This document shows, piece by piece, positions 33,558 through 42,558 of a stretch of DNA of 64,000 nt. The stretch's first letter is position 1. Each line of letters opens with the position of its first letter. Under the pieces are notes generated by a model. The model was given only the letters and a program-made list of their open reading frames with translations. It ran no database searches and had not been told where the DNA came from. The DNA comes from Woeseia sp. (GTDB lineage: Bacteria > Pseudomonadota > Gammaproteobacteria > Steroidobacterales > Woeseiaceae): positions 1,967,305 through 2,031,304 of the forward strand of contig JAJFKW010000001.1 of NCBI GenBank assembly GCA_021773015.1, written 5' to 3'. A program made the position numbers and the translations under genes.

Positions 33558-34709
33558 TCATGTCTCTGCGGTGTTGTGAGCAAATTCGGGAAATGTATCG
33601 CCGATGGTCGTCTTATGGAGTTCCGTGGCGATTAGCTGACTAACAAACTGCGTTGTCAGCCGGGCAGTGATGTCCCAGGTAAAAGCCGCTGCGTGGTTGA
33701 CACCTGCTGCCTGAATTTCACTGCGAAGCGACTCGTCAAAACAAATTTTATCCAAACACTCGACGTACTCTTCAGCACCACTCAACTCAAATGCCGGCCA
33801 AATACCGGCACTGACCTCCGGCAGGCAGGTTGCGTTGGCTATCACGCCTGGCGTGCCCATCGCCATCGCTTCCAGTACAGGTAGACAGAAACCTTCATAC
33901 GCTGACGGTTGTACGAGACAGTGCGCCCCTTGAATCAGGCTTGGCAACTCGTGTTCAGGAACATTGTCTATCCATCTCACACGCTGGCCAATTCCATTTG
34001 TGACGGCAAACTCCTCCAGCGATTTGCGTTTTTTACTGTTGATACCACCGCCGACAAATAATAGTTCCATGCCCTCGATACATGCCCTCGAACGACAAAA
34101 GGCAAGCATCGATAACCGCAAGTTTTTGTGTTCAAACCAACTGCCTAGCTGCAGCAGATAGGGGCGTTCGATGCCCCACCGCTTGACGACAGATCGAACG
34201 GACTCATGGCTGCGCTGCCGAAAAATCGTATGGTCAATGCCGTGGGGCACTATCGCAATGCGCTTTACATCGATGTCTGGATAGTAATGTTGCAAGCGAT
34301 CTTTGCCGTGTTTGGTTAAGCATATTACGGCGCAGGCTCCTTCGATATTTCTTTCCAATCGTGATCTGCGTTTTTGCTGACTATCTTCACTCGTGTCCAA
34401 TGCGCGAAAATCGTGTACGGTCATCGAACAAGGCACATCCGTTGAATTTGGGAGGTGATTGCCGAAACTGTGGAAAAGATCCAATTTAAACGCCGCCGTC
34501 GGTCGACCCAGCGGCAGCCAGCAAGCGACATGTGCGGCACTCTCTTGCGGGCAAAATCCAAGCAGGAACCTTTTTCCACCGCGAACGAAAAATGTCGGAT
34601 CGATGTTGCCCTTATTCGCCTCGATCTTCGGTGCAATAGAATTAATGTATCGAGCTATCCCCCTGGGAAACCTTTTCGCGGACTGCGTAACGTCAAAGCC
34701 AACCCTCAT
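33558..34709 (-). CDS. Glycosyltransferase, GT4 family
   Basis: The protein has 383 residues from the ATG 34707-34709 (AAGGTGA upstream); it then begins MRVGFDVTQSAKRFPRGIAR, a typical GT4 N-terminus. Seen: YLLQLGSWFEHKNLRLSMLA, LLFVGGG, and the C-terminal donor-binding CLVQPSAYEGFCLPVLEAMA (E-x7-E motif) with GTPGVIANATCLPEV. It transfers a sugar from a nucleotide donor to a glycan or lipid acceptor in the cytoplasm. It lies 130 nt downstream of the FkbM methyltransferase gene on the same strand, a pairing common in surface polysaccharide loci. Confidence 0.87.
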   Translation of the reverse strand: MRVGFDVTQSAKRFPRGIARYINSIAPKIEANKGNIDPTFFVRGGKRFLLGFCPQESAAHVACWLPLGRPTAAFKLDLFHSFGNHLPNSTDVPCSMTVHDFRALDTSEDSQQKRRSRLERNIEGACAVICLTKHGKDRLQHYYPDIDVKRIAIVPHGIDHTIFRQRSHESVRSVVKRWGIERPYLLQLGSWFEHKNLRLSMLAFCRSRACIEGMELLFVGGGINSKKRKSLEEFAVTNGIGQRVRWIDNVPEHELPSLIQGAHCLVQPSAYEGFCLPVLEAMAMGTPGVIANATCLPEVSAGIWPAFELSGAEEYVECLDKICFDESLRSEIQAAGVNHAAAFTWDITARLTTQFVSQLIATELHKTTIGDTFPEFAHNTAET

Positions 34710-34839
34710 TCCTCTGTCACCTTTTGTGTACACGATTTGTTGCACCCGAACATAGTCGAGTCCGTCAGTCGCCCGCGTATGCTTGCGACTACATCGTTAG
34801 ATGGCGCACCAAGGAGAATTCGGTCGTTTGATTACTGGT

Positions 34840-35649
34840 TTATTTTTGTCGGTCGCTAGGCACAAACAGAAAATTGTTTACGTAGCTGCGACTTTTCGGG
34901 TGAGCCTGCTGCATATCGATGCTAAACCGTTCAATTGGCCACACCGCACCACTGGCCAGGTAGCTACCGTCATAGCCCAAATCAGCCAAATATTCGAAAA
35001 CGACGTTCATAGGACTCGCACCACGATGGCGCTGCTCACATTCGAACAGGAGATACGGGCGGTGCGATCTCAATATAGATTCTGCTCCAACAAAAACCTT
35101 GAGCTCATGACCCTCGACGTCACACTTAATCAATCTGATCTGTTGATCGGCTGCATGATCGAAATAGTCATCCAGCGTGGTGACCGCAACATCGACATGG
35201 CGACTTGCGAGGGTATCGGGATGAATATCCTCGAAGGACGCGCTGGGTGATACGCCATTACCTGGAATCTCCAGCGTCAGATGACCGCACTCGTCCGAAA
35301 CGCCGAGGTTCTCAATTCGTATGTTCGGTAGTCGCCGATATTGCGCAAGACGCCGCAATCTGGTCGCCAGCTCCGCCTGTGGTTCGAATGCCACGATGCG
35401 TCCACTGCACCCTACAAATCTCTCAAACCAGTAAAGGTAACCGCCTTTGTGCGCGCCAATATCAACCGCCAGATCTCCCGGCCTCAAGATTCGCTTGACT
35501 GCTTTGATTTCCGAGCGATCAATCACGTAACGATAGCGCAGCGCCCGGGCGCGCCACTGCAACGCCTGCACAAAGTCGCTGCCGGATGGCCTTTCTTGGT
35601 TTACGTTTGGGCTATCACTGTCGCCTGCAGCAAGTACCACCGTTGGCAT
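34840..35649 (-). CDS. FkbM-family SAM-dependent methyltransferase
   Basis: This 269-residue protein has the SAM-binding DLAVDIGAHKGGYLYWFERF, IVAFEPQAELATRLRRLA, IENLGVSDECGHLTLEIP, LDDYFD and IRLIKCDVEGHELKVFVGAE, the ordered motifs of FkbM O-methyltransferases. It probably methylates a sugar hydroxyl on a surface glycan. Together with the GT4 gene downstream it forms an isolated two-gene glycan unit, not a full polysaccharide cluster. Confidence 0.87.
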   Translation of the reverse strand: MPTVVLAAGDSDSPNVNQERPSGSDFVQALQWRARALRYRYVIDRSEIKAVKRILRPGDLAVDIGAHKGGYLYWFERFVGCSGRIVAFEPQAELATRLRRLAQYRRLPNIRIENLGVSDECGHLTLEIPGNGVSPSASFEDIHPDTLASRHVDVAVTTLDDYFDHAADQQIRLIKCDVEGHELKVFVGAESILRSHRPYLLFECEQRHRGASPMNVVFEYLADLGYDGSYLASGAVWPIERFSIDMQQAHPKSRSYVNNFLFVPSDRQK

Positions 35650-35778
35650 CTCCAGATTGATGTCTTCCCGTTAGACGCAGGCAGGCGATGGAATCAGTCG
35701 CAATCGCTCATTATTTGCATTTGCTGACGGAGCTTTTTATGCTCGTACGTCATCGAAATTTGGGCTTGGTGGCGACAC

Positions 35779-36513
35779 ATGAATAAGATACTCATTCTGG
35801 CAATAACACTATTTTCGTCCGGCGCGATTGCGGACGCAGATATGCAATTCAGCGACGGTACATCCGGTGTTATTAGCAGCGGGCGTGTGCTGTTCGGCGA
35901 TGAAGAGTCGGCGATTTTATACACAGAAGGTCAAGCGCACTTTACAGTGATAGACGGTCGGCGAAAAACGTATATGGATGTTACGCCTGAGTTTATTGAA
36001 GGTATGAAGTCAAAACTGGACGCTCAAATGGCACAGATGGAAAAAATGTTGGCTGGGATGCCAGCACAACAACGCGCCATGGTTGAACAACAGATGAAAT
36101 CGCGAATGCCGCAGATGGATGGCGGCCGAAAAACGAAAATTGAGCGAACCGGGTCAAACGCGACAGTTGCAGGCTTTGACTGTGAGGAGGCCGAAATTCG
36201 CTATGAGGACGACAATTCGGTGGAATCAAGAGTTTGCATTGCGACAGCCGACGAATTGAGCCTTTCCTCAACTGATTTTCGCGCATTGAGCTCTGCGGCC
36301 AACGCAATGCTGGAAATGGCCAGCGTTGGCGGAAACCGGCCTGCAGAAAGCGACTTTGAAAAACTCGGTGGCATACCGATACGCCGAACAGGTGGTGCAG
36401 CCGGAGGCGATTCGGAATTATCCAGTATTGATACATCAGACATTGATCCGTCACGTTTTGAGATCCCGGCGAACTACAAGAAACAATCCATTGAAGACAT
36501 GATGCGGCCGTAG
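35779..36513 (+). CDS. Periplasmic protein, DUF4412-like
   Basis: This 244-residue exported protein has the signal peptide MNKILILAITLFSSGAIADA. Seen: FTVIDGRRKTYMDVTPEF, a Met/Gln-rich helix (MAQMEKMLAGMPAQQRAMV), the core KIERTGSNATVAGFDCEEAE with a conserved Cys, and SRVCIATADEL. This matches the layout of DUF4412-type proteins of unknown function. The codons for its last residues and its TAG are part of a perfect 18-bp hairpin that serves as the terminator. Confidence 0.72.
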   Translation: MNKILILAITLFSSGAIADADMQFSDGTSGVISSGRVLFGDEESAILYTEGQAHFTVIDGRRKTYMDVTPEFIEGMKSKLDAQMAQMEKMLAGMPAQQRAMVEQQMKSRMPQMDGGRKTKIERTGSNATVAGFDCEEAEIRYEDDNSVESRVCIATADELSLSSTDFRALSSAANAMLEMASVGGNRPAESDFEKLGGIPIRRTGGAAGGDSELSSIDTSDIDPSRFEIPANYKKQSIEDMMRP

Positions 36514-36533
36514 CGCCGCATCATGTCTTCAAT
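36490..36533. terminator. 18-bp perfect hairpin overlapping a stop codon (bidirectional terminator)
   Basis: The left arm 36490-36507 (ATTGAAGACATGATGCGG) pairs without mismatch to 36516-36533, with the loop CCGTAGCG carrying the TAG stop. A short TTT follows on the plus side. It lies between convergent genes, the DUF4412-like gene and the MscS gene ending at 36571. Confidence 0.75.
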
Positions 36534-36570
36534 TTAGCGTTACGCAACTCTGTCGCAATCGGACTTCGCG

Positions 36571-37644
36571 CTATTTGCTCTGCATATCCGATTCGCGACG
36601 TTCGATGACCGCCTTTAGTCTTTCTACACGCCGCCCGTGCTCCTCTGCATTAGCGACTGCCTTGTCCCGCCCGCCATCCTTCGGCAGTTTACTGGCGTTG
36701 TCCACGGCCTCTTTATGTTTTGCTTGTGCTTCGTCAAGCATTTCACGCAATCGCGCGACAGATTCCGCTTTTTCCGCTTTGTCGAAAACCAGTGAATCAG
36801 GAGCCGTCCCAACCTCATCGCGCGCATTCGGATCTACCTCAGGAATGACCGCATCGTCGGGCTTATATGCCCGCGTATTCATAAATGTCGGAGAAACGAT
36901 CTCAATTCCGGCTTCGTGCAGGGCATCCATCGTTCGCGCTCTTAGTTCGCGACGCTTTGCAATGACCTTATTGACTTTAGTCAATAGTGCCGATATTGCA
37001 TAGGTCACGGAGTAATCGCCAAGTTGCCTTATCTGAACGTACGGGTTCTCCAGTTCGCTCTCGGTAGCGGCGCCCTTGAGCAATGTTTCGACTTGATGTC
37101 GCGATACGTCATATCCGAGCGATACTTCAACACTCAGCAGAGTCCCGGAGGTATGCATAACACGGACTGGATGTGTGACGAGGTACAAATTGGGTAGCGT
37201 TGTCAGATCGCGCTCCTCTGTTTGAATCTCTACATGCAATAAATCCATTTCGGAAATGCGGCCGAAGTAGTCGCCTACTGTTATGTAGTCGCCTGGTTTA
37301 AAACTAGCGATGGTGCGTAACATGATTCCCGCCATGACGTTGCCAACTAAGGTTGTCGATGACAACGCAATAGTGGCACTGACAATAATGCCGAATAGAC
37401 TTAGAAGCTGGCCGCGCGTCTCGCTTGATAACGACGGCAGTAGAAGAATGCCAACGAGGATAGCCGTAAGTATGCCGCCGAGTTGAAAGAGCTGGCGACG
37501 AAACACCAAATTGGTTCGCCCTTCGTAATGCGAAAGCAAGCGCCTATTGAGCAAACGAAAACTAAACCAGACCACCAAAATAACGGCCAAAGTGCCAACC
37601 ACGTCGAAAATTATCGGCAACGCGTCGATTTCGCGAAAATTCAT
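36571..37644 (-). CDS. MscS-family mechanosensitive channel with C-terminal coiled coil
   Basis: The protein has 357 residues from the ATG 37642-37644 (GGGGG upstream, preferred over a 36-codon extension). There are about four membrane helices; the pore helix region is IALSSTTLVGNVMAGIMLRT. The MscS beta domain follows (FKPGDYITVGDYFGRISEMD, then TLPNLYLVTHPVRVMH). The C-terminal 70 residues are charged and helical (SVARLREMLDEAQAKHKEAV) and likely form a coiled coil. It should act in osmotic protection or as a low-conductance ion channel. It is divergent from the TraB-like gene at 37864, mirroring the YbdG/TraB-like pairing at 22203-24359. Confidence 0.87.
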   Translation of the reverse strand: MNFREIDALPIIFDVVGTLAVILVVWFSFRLLNRRLLSHYEGRTNLVFRRQLFQLGGILTAILVGILLLPSLSSETRGQLLSLFGIIVSATIALSSTTLVGNVMAGIMLRTIASFKPGDYITVGDYFGRISEMDLLHVEIQTEERDLTTLPNLYLVTHPVRVMHTSGTLLSVEVSLGYDVSRHQVETLLKGAATESELENPYVQIRQLGDYSVTYAISALLTKVNKVIAKRRELRARTMDALHEAGIEIVSPTFMNTRAYKPDDAVIPEVDPNARDEVGTAPDSLVFDKAEKAESVARLREMLDEAQAKHKEAVDNASKLPKDGGRDKAVANAEEHGRRVERLKAVIERRESDMQSK

Positions 37645-37863
37645 ACTTACCCCCGGAACATCGGTATTGTTATCCTTCTCATTCTGACCGGGTGCGCACT
37701 GCTCGGCAAACTCGACCTGCACGATCTGGCACCGAATGCAGGAAATCTTCAAATTTCAACGGACTAGCGTTCGGGCGTTCGACAAACGGATGACGGAAAT
37801 TGTGCATTGAATTGTCTGCTAATATTCATCTCACCTCATTAACTGCGATCATAGCCAAAAATA

Positions 37864-38751
37864 ATGATTAATCGACTGTTGTGTATCCGCCTCGTCGCAA
37901 TCCTCGCGGCGCTGGTTGTAGTGCCTGCCGTTTCCGCCAACGATTGTGCGGGCTGCGGCAAAGCTGAATTCGCGCGCGTCGACGAATTTGCCGATGGCAA
38001 GGCCAGAGCGCTGCAGATGGCCATTACAACGTACATATCCGAATACGGTGGCGGCAAGATTAGCGTCGATTTGGTGGGTGCAATCCATATTGGTGACGCG
38101 AGCTACTATCAAAATCTAAATGATAAATTCACTGGTTACGACAAAGTGCTTTTCGAATTGATTGTGCCGGAGAGTGGCGAATACTCTCGCGAACATTCTG
38201 AGCGAGGCAGCGCGATCTCGAAAACGCAAGTTGGTTTAAAAAATATGCTAGGCCTCGCATTTCAACTTGAGGAAATTGACTACGGGCGCGAGAATTTCGT
38301 CCACGCCGATTTAACGACAAAATCACTTTCAGAGAGCATGGAGGAACGCGAAGAATCCCTCTATGTATATTTTTGGCGCGCATTCTATGCATCGATGGAC
38401 GAATATGCCAAAGACCCGTTAGGCACGCGGGATATGAAGTTATTGGCTAAGCTCATCAGCGGAAACGACGACAGCGCATTGAAGACGGCGTTCGCATACG
38501 AGATGACAGACATCGATAGAGCAAGAAAGCTATTGGGTGGAGGATCGGGTTCCGCGATAATCGAGTCGAGAAACGAGCACGCGGTTTCTGTGTTGCGACA
38601 GCAAATCGATTCGGGCGTAGAACACTTGGCCGTGTTTTATGGTGTCGCGCATATGCCGGATCTTGAAGAGCGCTTGGTAAACGAATTAAATCTCAAGTAC
38701 AGCCACACAGTATGGGTGGATGCCTGGGACCTAAGTGGTGCCGCAAAATAA
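37864..38751 (+). CDS. TraB/GumN-like exported protein
   Basis: This 295-residue protein has a signal peptide (LVAILAALVVVPAVSA). Seen: VDLVGAIHIGDASYYQNLND (G..H), VLFELIVPE with a conserved Glu, IIESRNEHAVSVLRQQ (R..H), and a C-terminal HLAVFYGVAHMPDLEERL (GxxH). These are the four motifs of the TraB/TIKI superfamily, whose eukaryotic TIKI members are metal-dependent proteases. A periplasmic hydrolase or protease role is inferred. The start lacks a strong ribosome binding site. Divergent from an MscS channel gene (220 bp). Confidence 0.75.
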   Translation: MINRLLCIRLVAILAALVVVPAVSANDCAGCGKAEFARVDEFADGKARALQMAITTYISEYGGGKISVDLVGAIHIGDASYYQNLNDKFTGYDKVLFELIVPESGEYSREHSERGSAISKTQVGLKNMLGLAFQLEEIDYGRENFVHADLTTKSLSESMEEREESLYVYFWRAFYASMDEYAKDPLGTRDMKLLAKLISGNDDSALKTAFAYEMTDIDRARKLLGGGSGSAIIESRNEHAVSVLRQQIDSGVEHLAVFYGVAHMPDLEERLVNELNLKYSHTVWVDAWDLSGAAK

Positions 38752-38993
38752 GGATCAGACGGGGTCATCCGACTGAAGGGCTGCGCGCGTGCGACGCGAA
38801 CGGAAGCCCTCGACATTCGCGAACACTCAATCCGCCACCGTCGGAAAGATTATGTGCCAGCGGTGCGCTCACGCTAGCTGTGAGATGAGATCGCGTGTTG
38901 CACGTCTGCTTCTGTCAATACCGGCGGTACAACAGGAACAAATACCGAAACAGTGAACGACGCAAACGGCCAAAAGCTGCCGTCGACCGAGGA

Positions 38994-39509
38994 TTATCGG
39001 CCGGCATTTTCAGTGACGTAGCGGTGCCACGCTTGTTGAAATCGAGCCGTGACGTTACCTACAACACCGTCTTCAAGGGATAAAGACGATTTCTCATCAA
39101 GGTCGCAGAGCTCGAGCAACAGCCGAAAGAATGCTTCAAGCACTGTGGGTGTCCAACAACTGCCCATTCGGTAATCAAGGGCCAATTGATTCTGGAAAAC
39201 AAACACGCCAAGGTCCGGAATCGTGGCTCCTTGGGACTGAACTCCGGCAAGCACAACGTGAAATGGACTGGCATCGCCCGCAACCACCAAAGCTGCGGCA
39301 TTGGGCACTGATTCTAGCTGCAGTTCTTCATTTTTCGATTTTGACCAGAAATAGGCGCGCTCATTGACGTACTCGGAAGCGCATCCCCGCAATAATGAGT
39401 AACCGCTGGCAACCGCATTCTTGTCTGCGTAGTTGACGCGAACCTCCGGCAGCGAACCGTCGTCTTTCTCAAACAGGTCTTTAAGTTCGGCCCAAAGCCA
39501 CTGTGCCAT
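38994..39509 (-). CDS. Hypothetical protein
   Basis: The protein has 171 residues from the ATG 39507-39509 (GGGGA upstream). I recognise no family. It is a soluble alpha/beta-looking protein (AALVVAGDASPFHVVLAG, DLGVFVFQNQLALDYRMG, VLEAFFRLLLELCDLD) without signal peptide or membrane helix. The pattern resembles small immunity-like or SUKH-like proteins only superficially, so no function is given. The 242 bp to the left (38752-38993) contain no gene I can support. Confidence 0.55.
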   Translation of the reverse strand: MAQWLWAELKDLFEKDDGSLPEVRVNYADKNAVASGYSLLRGCASEYVNERAYFWSKSKNEELQLESVPNAAALVVAGDASPFHVVLAGVQSQGATIPDLGVFVFQNQLALDYRMGSCWTPTVLEAFFRLLLELCDLDEKSSLSLEDGVVGNVTARFQQAWHRYVTENAGR

Positions 39510-39693
39510 TTTGAATGGTCCCCACTTTATTGATAACACAATGTCTATTTGAAGTTGAATGAAATGTGCGACTCGAGGCAATGTCTGCATTGGGTCAACA
39601 ACAACCCATTATCAGTCTAGCACCTATATTTCTGCTAACGACCACAGGCGATATCACGCTGCAACTCACGAGAGTGCATACATCCGTGTATTG

Positions 39694-40185
39694 TCAGGAG
39701 GCCCGTGTGACCAGAATGGTAGCGAACAGTCCGCCAGAAATGACTAACAACCACGTGACGCCCAGCAAATACCAGCCAAGTGCACTTAACGGTAAGACAC
39801 CAAAAGCAGCAAGCGATTGTAGCGGCACCATTACACCGACGATAGTCAGACGTTGCACGCGCCCAACAGTTCCTACGGGAACATCAGCTCTGCGTTTTCG
39901 AAAAATAAAACACATACGAATGAATACTGTCAGCAAATAGAACGCTAGCAATCCGCTACAGAATGGCAAAATCGTCTCAGATGACACGCCAAAATAGTGC
40001 ATCAGAATCGGCATGAAGGCGAAAGCTAGGGCCGCTAGGCCACGCTCGACTAAAGCCGTAACCAGCATGCGTCCAAAATCATCGAGGCCGTCCGTTCGAT
40101 GTCGAATTGCGATGGCAATCGCTGCAAACCCTACAAAGGCTACAGAGACCTCTGCTATCGTATACAAATATTCAGAGCCTTCCAT
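39694..40185 (-). CDS. Small integral membrane protein of unknown function
   Basis: This 163-residue protein has about four or five hydrophobic segments (YTIAEVSVAFVGFAAIAIAI, LAALAFAFMPILMHYF, LPFCSGLLAFYLLTVFIRM, LGWYLLGVTWLLVISGGLF). The N-terminal half, with EVSVAFVGFAAIAIAIRHR, is typical of a widespread uncharacterised gammaproteobacterial membrane family. Neighbours give no clue. Confidence 0.65.
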   Translation of the reverse strand: MEGSEYLYTIAEVSVAFVGFAAIAIAIRHRTDGLDDFGRMLVTALVERGLAALAFAFMPILMHYFGVSSETILPFCSGLLAFYLLTVFIRMCFIFRKRRADVPVGTVGRVQRLTIVGVMVPLQSLAAFGVLPLSALGWYLLGVTWLLVISGGLFATILVTRAS

Positions 40186-40300
40186 GTATTAACCTCAGTT
40201 GCGCGACATCGTATTTCATTGTATTGAATCGCCTACCACTGCGCACGACGGATGACCGCTTAAGATTATCAGCAGGCATTGCCGATTTGATTCGTCGAAT

Positions 40301-40380
40301 ATCATCTTCTCGCCAGAATTAGTCGTCTATGCTTCACGAAGTCGTTTCTCTAATGGCCCCTTATGGTGTCTAGAACCGAT
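40301..40380. pseudogene. Relic 3' end of a hydroxyacid dehydrogenase-like gene (repeat copy A)
   Basis: Bases 40323-40380 align without gaps to 44027-44084 at 44 of 58 positions, and CGCCAGAA also recurs just to the left. On the minus strand copy A reads SVLDTIRGH-stop, against SVLDTKKGY-stop, the real C-terminus of the D-2-hydroxyacid dehydrogenase at 44054. The similarity stops abruptly at 40380, just before guaD. It is best seen as the scar of an old duplication or insertion event. Confidence 0.6.
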
Positions 40381-40398
40381 TTTGCAAAAAGGACAGTA

Positions 40399-41781
40399 AT
40401 GTACAAACAAGACAACAGGCTTGCCGTTCGTGGCACCTATATTCACGCACCGAAACTGGGCGAAATTGAGGTGGTTGAATCTGCGTTGATCGTTGTGGGC
40501 GCGGCAGGCGCCGTAGAGCAAATTCTACTTCCTGACGACCCCAGTTTTGAGGCTAATTGTCGCGCGGCAAAAGATGCAGGACACTACGTTCAGCTTCGCG
40601 AAAATCAATATCTCTTGCCCGGGTTAGTTGATTTACATGTTCATGCACCCCAGTGGCCGCAGGCCGGCAGGGCGCTTCGCGTACCGCTGGAACAATGGCT
40701 GCAGCAATACACGTTTCCGTTGGAAGCTAGATATTCTGATATTGAATTTGCGCAATGCGTCTATCAATCTCTTGTCAATACGCTGTTGGCCAACGGTACG
40801 ACTACGGCGCTTTACTTCGCGTCTATTCACTTGGAGTCTTCACTGTTGCTCGCACAAATATGTCTGGAGTCAGGGCAGCGGGCGCTTGTTGGAAAGGTCT
40901 CAATGGATAACCCAGAGCAGTGCCCCGACTACTATCGTGAACAGAGTACTTCCGCTGGACTCGCGACGACTGAAGCGTTTATTTGCGGCGTTAAATCCTT
41001 GCCGAATAACCAGTTGAGCATGGTTCGGCCGGTGGTTACTCCAAGGTTTATTCCAAGCTGCACGGACGAAATGCTACTGGGACTGGGACAGATCGCAAAT
41101 CAGCACGACTGCCATGTTCAGACCCACTGTTCCGAAAGTGAATGGGAACATCAGTATGTTCTGGATCGATTTGGAAAGTCTGACACCGAATGTTTGGCGG
41201 ATATGGGGCTAGCCAACGGGAAATCCGTGTTTGCCCACGCGAATTTCGTTTCAGACGAAGACATGACAATCATCCATGAGGCTGCAGTTGGTATCGCGCA
41301 TTGTCCGATGTCGAACATCTATTTCGCGAATTCTGTGTTTCCTACTCGTAAGGCCTTAAACACAGGGATCAATGTTGGATTGGGTACGGATATTGCTGGC
41401 GGGCCGAGCCCATCTCTGCTATTCAATTGCCAAATGGCAACAAGCATGTCGCGAATTTTGGAAAGCGGAGTTGACCCTACTCTGCGCGACTCCGTACGAG
41501 GTGTTGCCGACTCCCGATTGACGTTTCAGGAAGCATTTTGGATGGCCACAGCCGGCGGTGGCGCGGCTTTAGGTGAGAATATCGGCGTATTCAAGCCAGG
41601 TTATTGCTTTGACGCGATTGTTGTCGATTTTAACGTCGAGCATTCCAACATTGCGAATTGGCCCGAATTAGAAAATGCCGATGAACAGCTTGAGAAGATA
41701 ATATACAACGCGAACAGACAGAATATCGTCAGAGTCTGGGTCAATGGCCAAACAGTCGTTGATCGCGCAAGTTCACGATAA
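40399..41781 (+). CDS. guaD: Guanine deaminase
   Basis: The protein has 460 residues from the ATG 40399 (AAAGGA 5 nt upstream; a 12-codon extension is less likely). This zinc amidohydrolase converts guanine to xanthine in the cytoplasm. Seen: PGLVDLHVHAPQWPQAGRA, VQTHCSESEWEHQYVLDRFG, VFAHANFVSDEDM, IAHCPMSNIYFANSVFP and VGLGTDIAGGPSPSL, the full set of GuaD motifs. It is first in an operon with deoD (10 nt) and an MFS transporter (38 nt), giving guanosine/inosine phosphorolysis and guanine deamination next to a transporter. Confidence 0.94.
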   Translation: MYKQDNRLAVRGTYIHAPKLGEIEVVESALIVVGAAGAVEQILLPDDPSFEANCRAAKDAGHYVQLRENQYLLPGLVDLHVHAPQWPQAGRALRVPLEQWLQQYTFPLEARYSDIEFAQCVYQSLVNTLLANGTTTALYFASIHLESSLLLAQICLESGQRALVGKVSMDNPEQCPDYYREQSTSAGLATTEAFICGVKSLPNNQLSMVRPVVTPRFIPSCTDEMLLGLGQIANQHDCHVQTHCSESEWEHQYVLDRFGKSDTECLADMGLANGKSVFAHANFVSDEDMTIIHEAAVGIAHCPMSNIYFANSVFPTRKALNTGINVGLGTDIAGGPSPSLLFNCQMATSMSRILESGVDPTLRDSVRGVADSRLTFQEAFWMATAGGGAALGENIGVFKPGYCFDAIVVDFNVEHSNIANWPELENADEQLEKIIYNANRQNIVRVWVNGQTVVDRASSR

Positions 41782-41791
41782 TCGGAGAACC

Positions 41792-42520
41792 ATGAGTTCA
41801 TTTCATATTGGCGCCAAAGCTGGAGATTTTGCGAAGACTGTATTAATGCCCGGCGATCCGCTACGCGCGAAGTATATTGCGGACACCTATCTCGACGACG
41901 GATTCCTGGTTACGGATGTCCGCAACATGCTCGGCTATACGGGAAGATACAAGGGCGAGACGATATCCGTGATGGCACATGGCATGGGTGGTCCTTCAAC
42001 GGCAATCTACGTCACCGAGCTAATCAGAGACTTCGACGTTTCAAGCATTATTCGCGTGGGCAGCTGCGGAACTGTTCACCCTGACGTCAAGCTCCGAGAT
42101 ATCATTGTTGCCCAGGGCGCTTCGACCGACTCCAGCGTAAATCGCATCAAATTTGGTGGGTATGATTTTGCAGCGCTGGCTAACTACCCATTACTTGCGC
42201 ATGTTGTCAGTTGCATAGACAAGGCCAAAAACAACGTACATATCGGCAACGTACTTTCGTCAGATCTATTTTATTCTCCAGATACGGAACTTCTTAACCT
42301 AATGACTCGGTACGGAGTGCTTGCTGTTGAAATGGAATTATCCGCCATTTACACAGTTGCAGCCGAATTCGGCGCCCGAGCTGTTGGCATGTGCACGGTC
42401 AGTGATGTAATACGGACGGGCGAAGCGCTGTCGGCCTTGGATCGTCAGTCAAGTTTCGATCAGATGATCCGCACTGCCCTGGACGCCGCTGTAACATTTG
42501 AATCGATAGTCAACGTGTAG
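41792..42520 (+). CDS. deoD: Purine nucleoside phosphorylase (DeoD type)
   Basis: The protein has 242 residues from the ATG 41792 (GGAG a few nt upstream), 10 nt after guaD. Seen: FAKTVLMPGDPLRAKYIADT, ISVMAHGMGGPSTAIYVTEL, IRVGSCGTV and LAVEMELSAIY, which are the phosphate, ribose and base site motifs of hexameric bacterial PNP. CTVSDVI follows with the catalytic Asp. It splits purine ribonucleosides and deoxyribonucleosides to base plus (deoxy)ribose-1-phosphate, delivering guanine to GuaD. Confidence 0.94.
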   Translation: MSSFHIGAKAGDFAKTVLMPGDPLRAKYIADTYLDDGFLVTDVRNMLGYTGRYKGETISVMAHGMGGPSTAIYVTELIRDFDVSSIIRVGSCGTVHPDVKLRDIIVAQGASTDSSVNRIKFGGYDFAALANYPLLAHVVSCIDKAKNNVHIGNVLSSDLFYSPDTELLNLMTRYGVLAVEMELSAIYTVAAEFGARAVGMCTVSDVIRTGEALSALDRQSSFDQMIRTALDAAVTFESIVNV

Positions 42521-42558
42521 CAGGGTTTTGAATCACCAATGTCTTTGGGTTAGAAAAT

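Noticed and set aside
38752-38993. Small RNA or gene between the TraB-like gene and the hypothetical gene
   Set aside because: Only a weak 5-bp stem is visible and no credible reading frame; nothing supportable.
40399-41781. Dihydropyrimidinase, to complete the pyrimidine pathway
   Set aside because: The motifs (LVDLHVHAPQ, THCSESEWEH, GTDIAGGPSPSL) are those of guanine deaminase.
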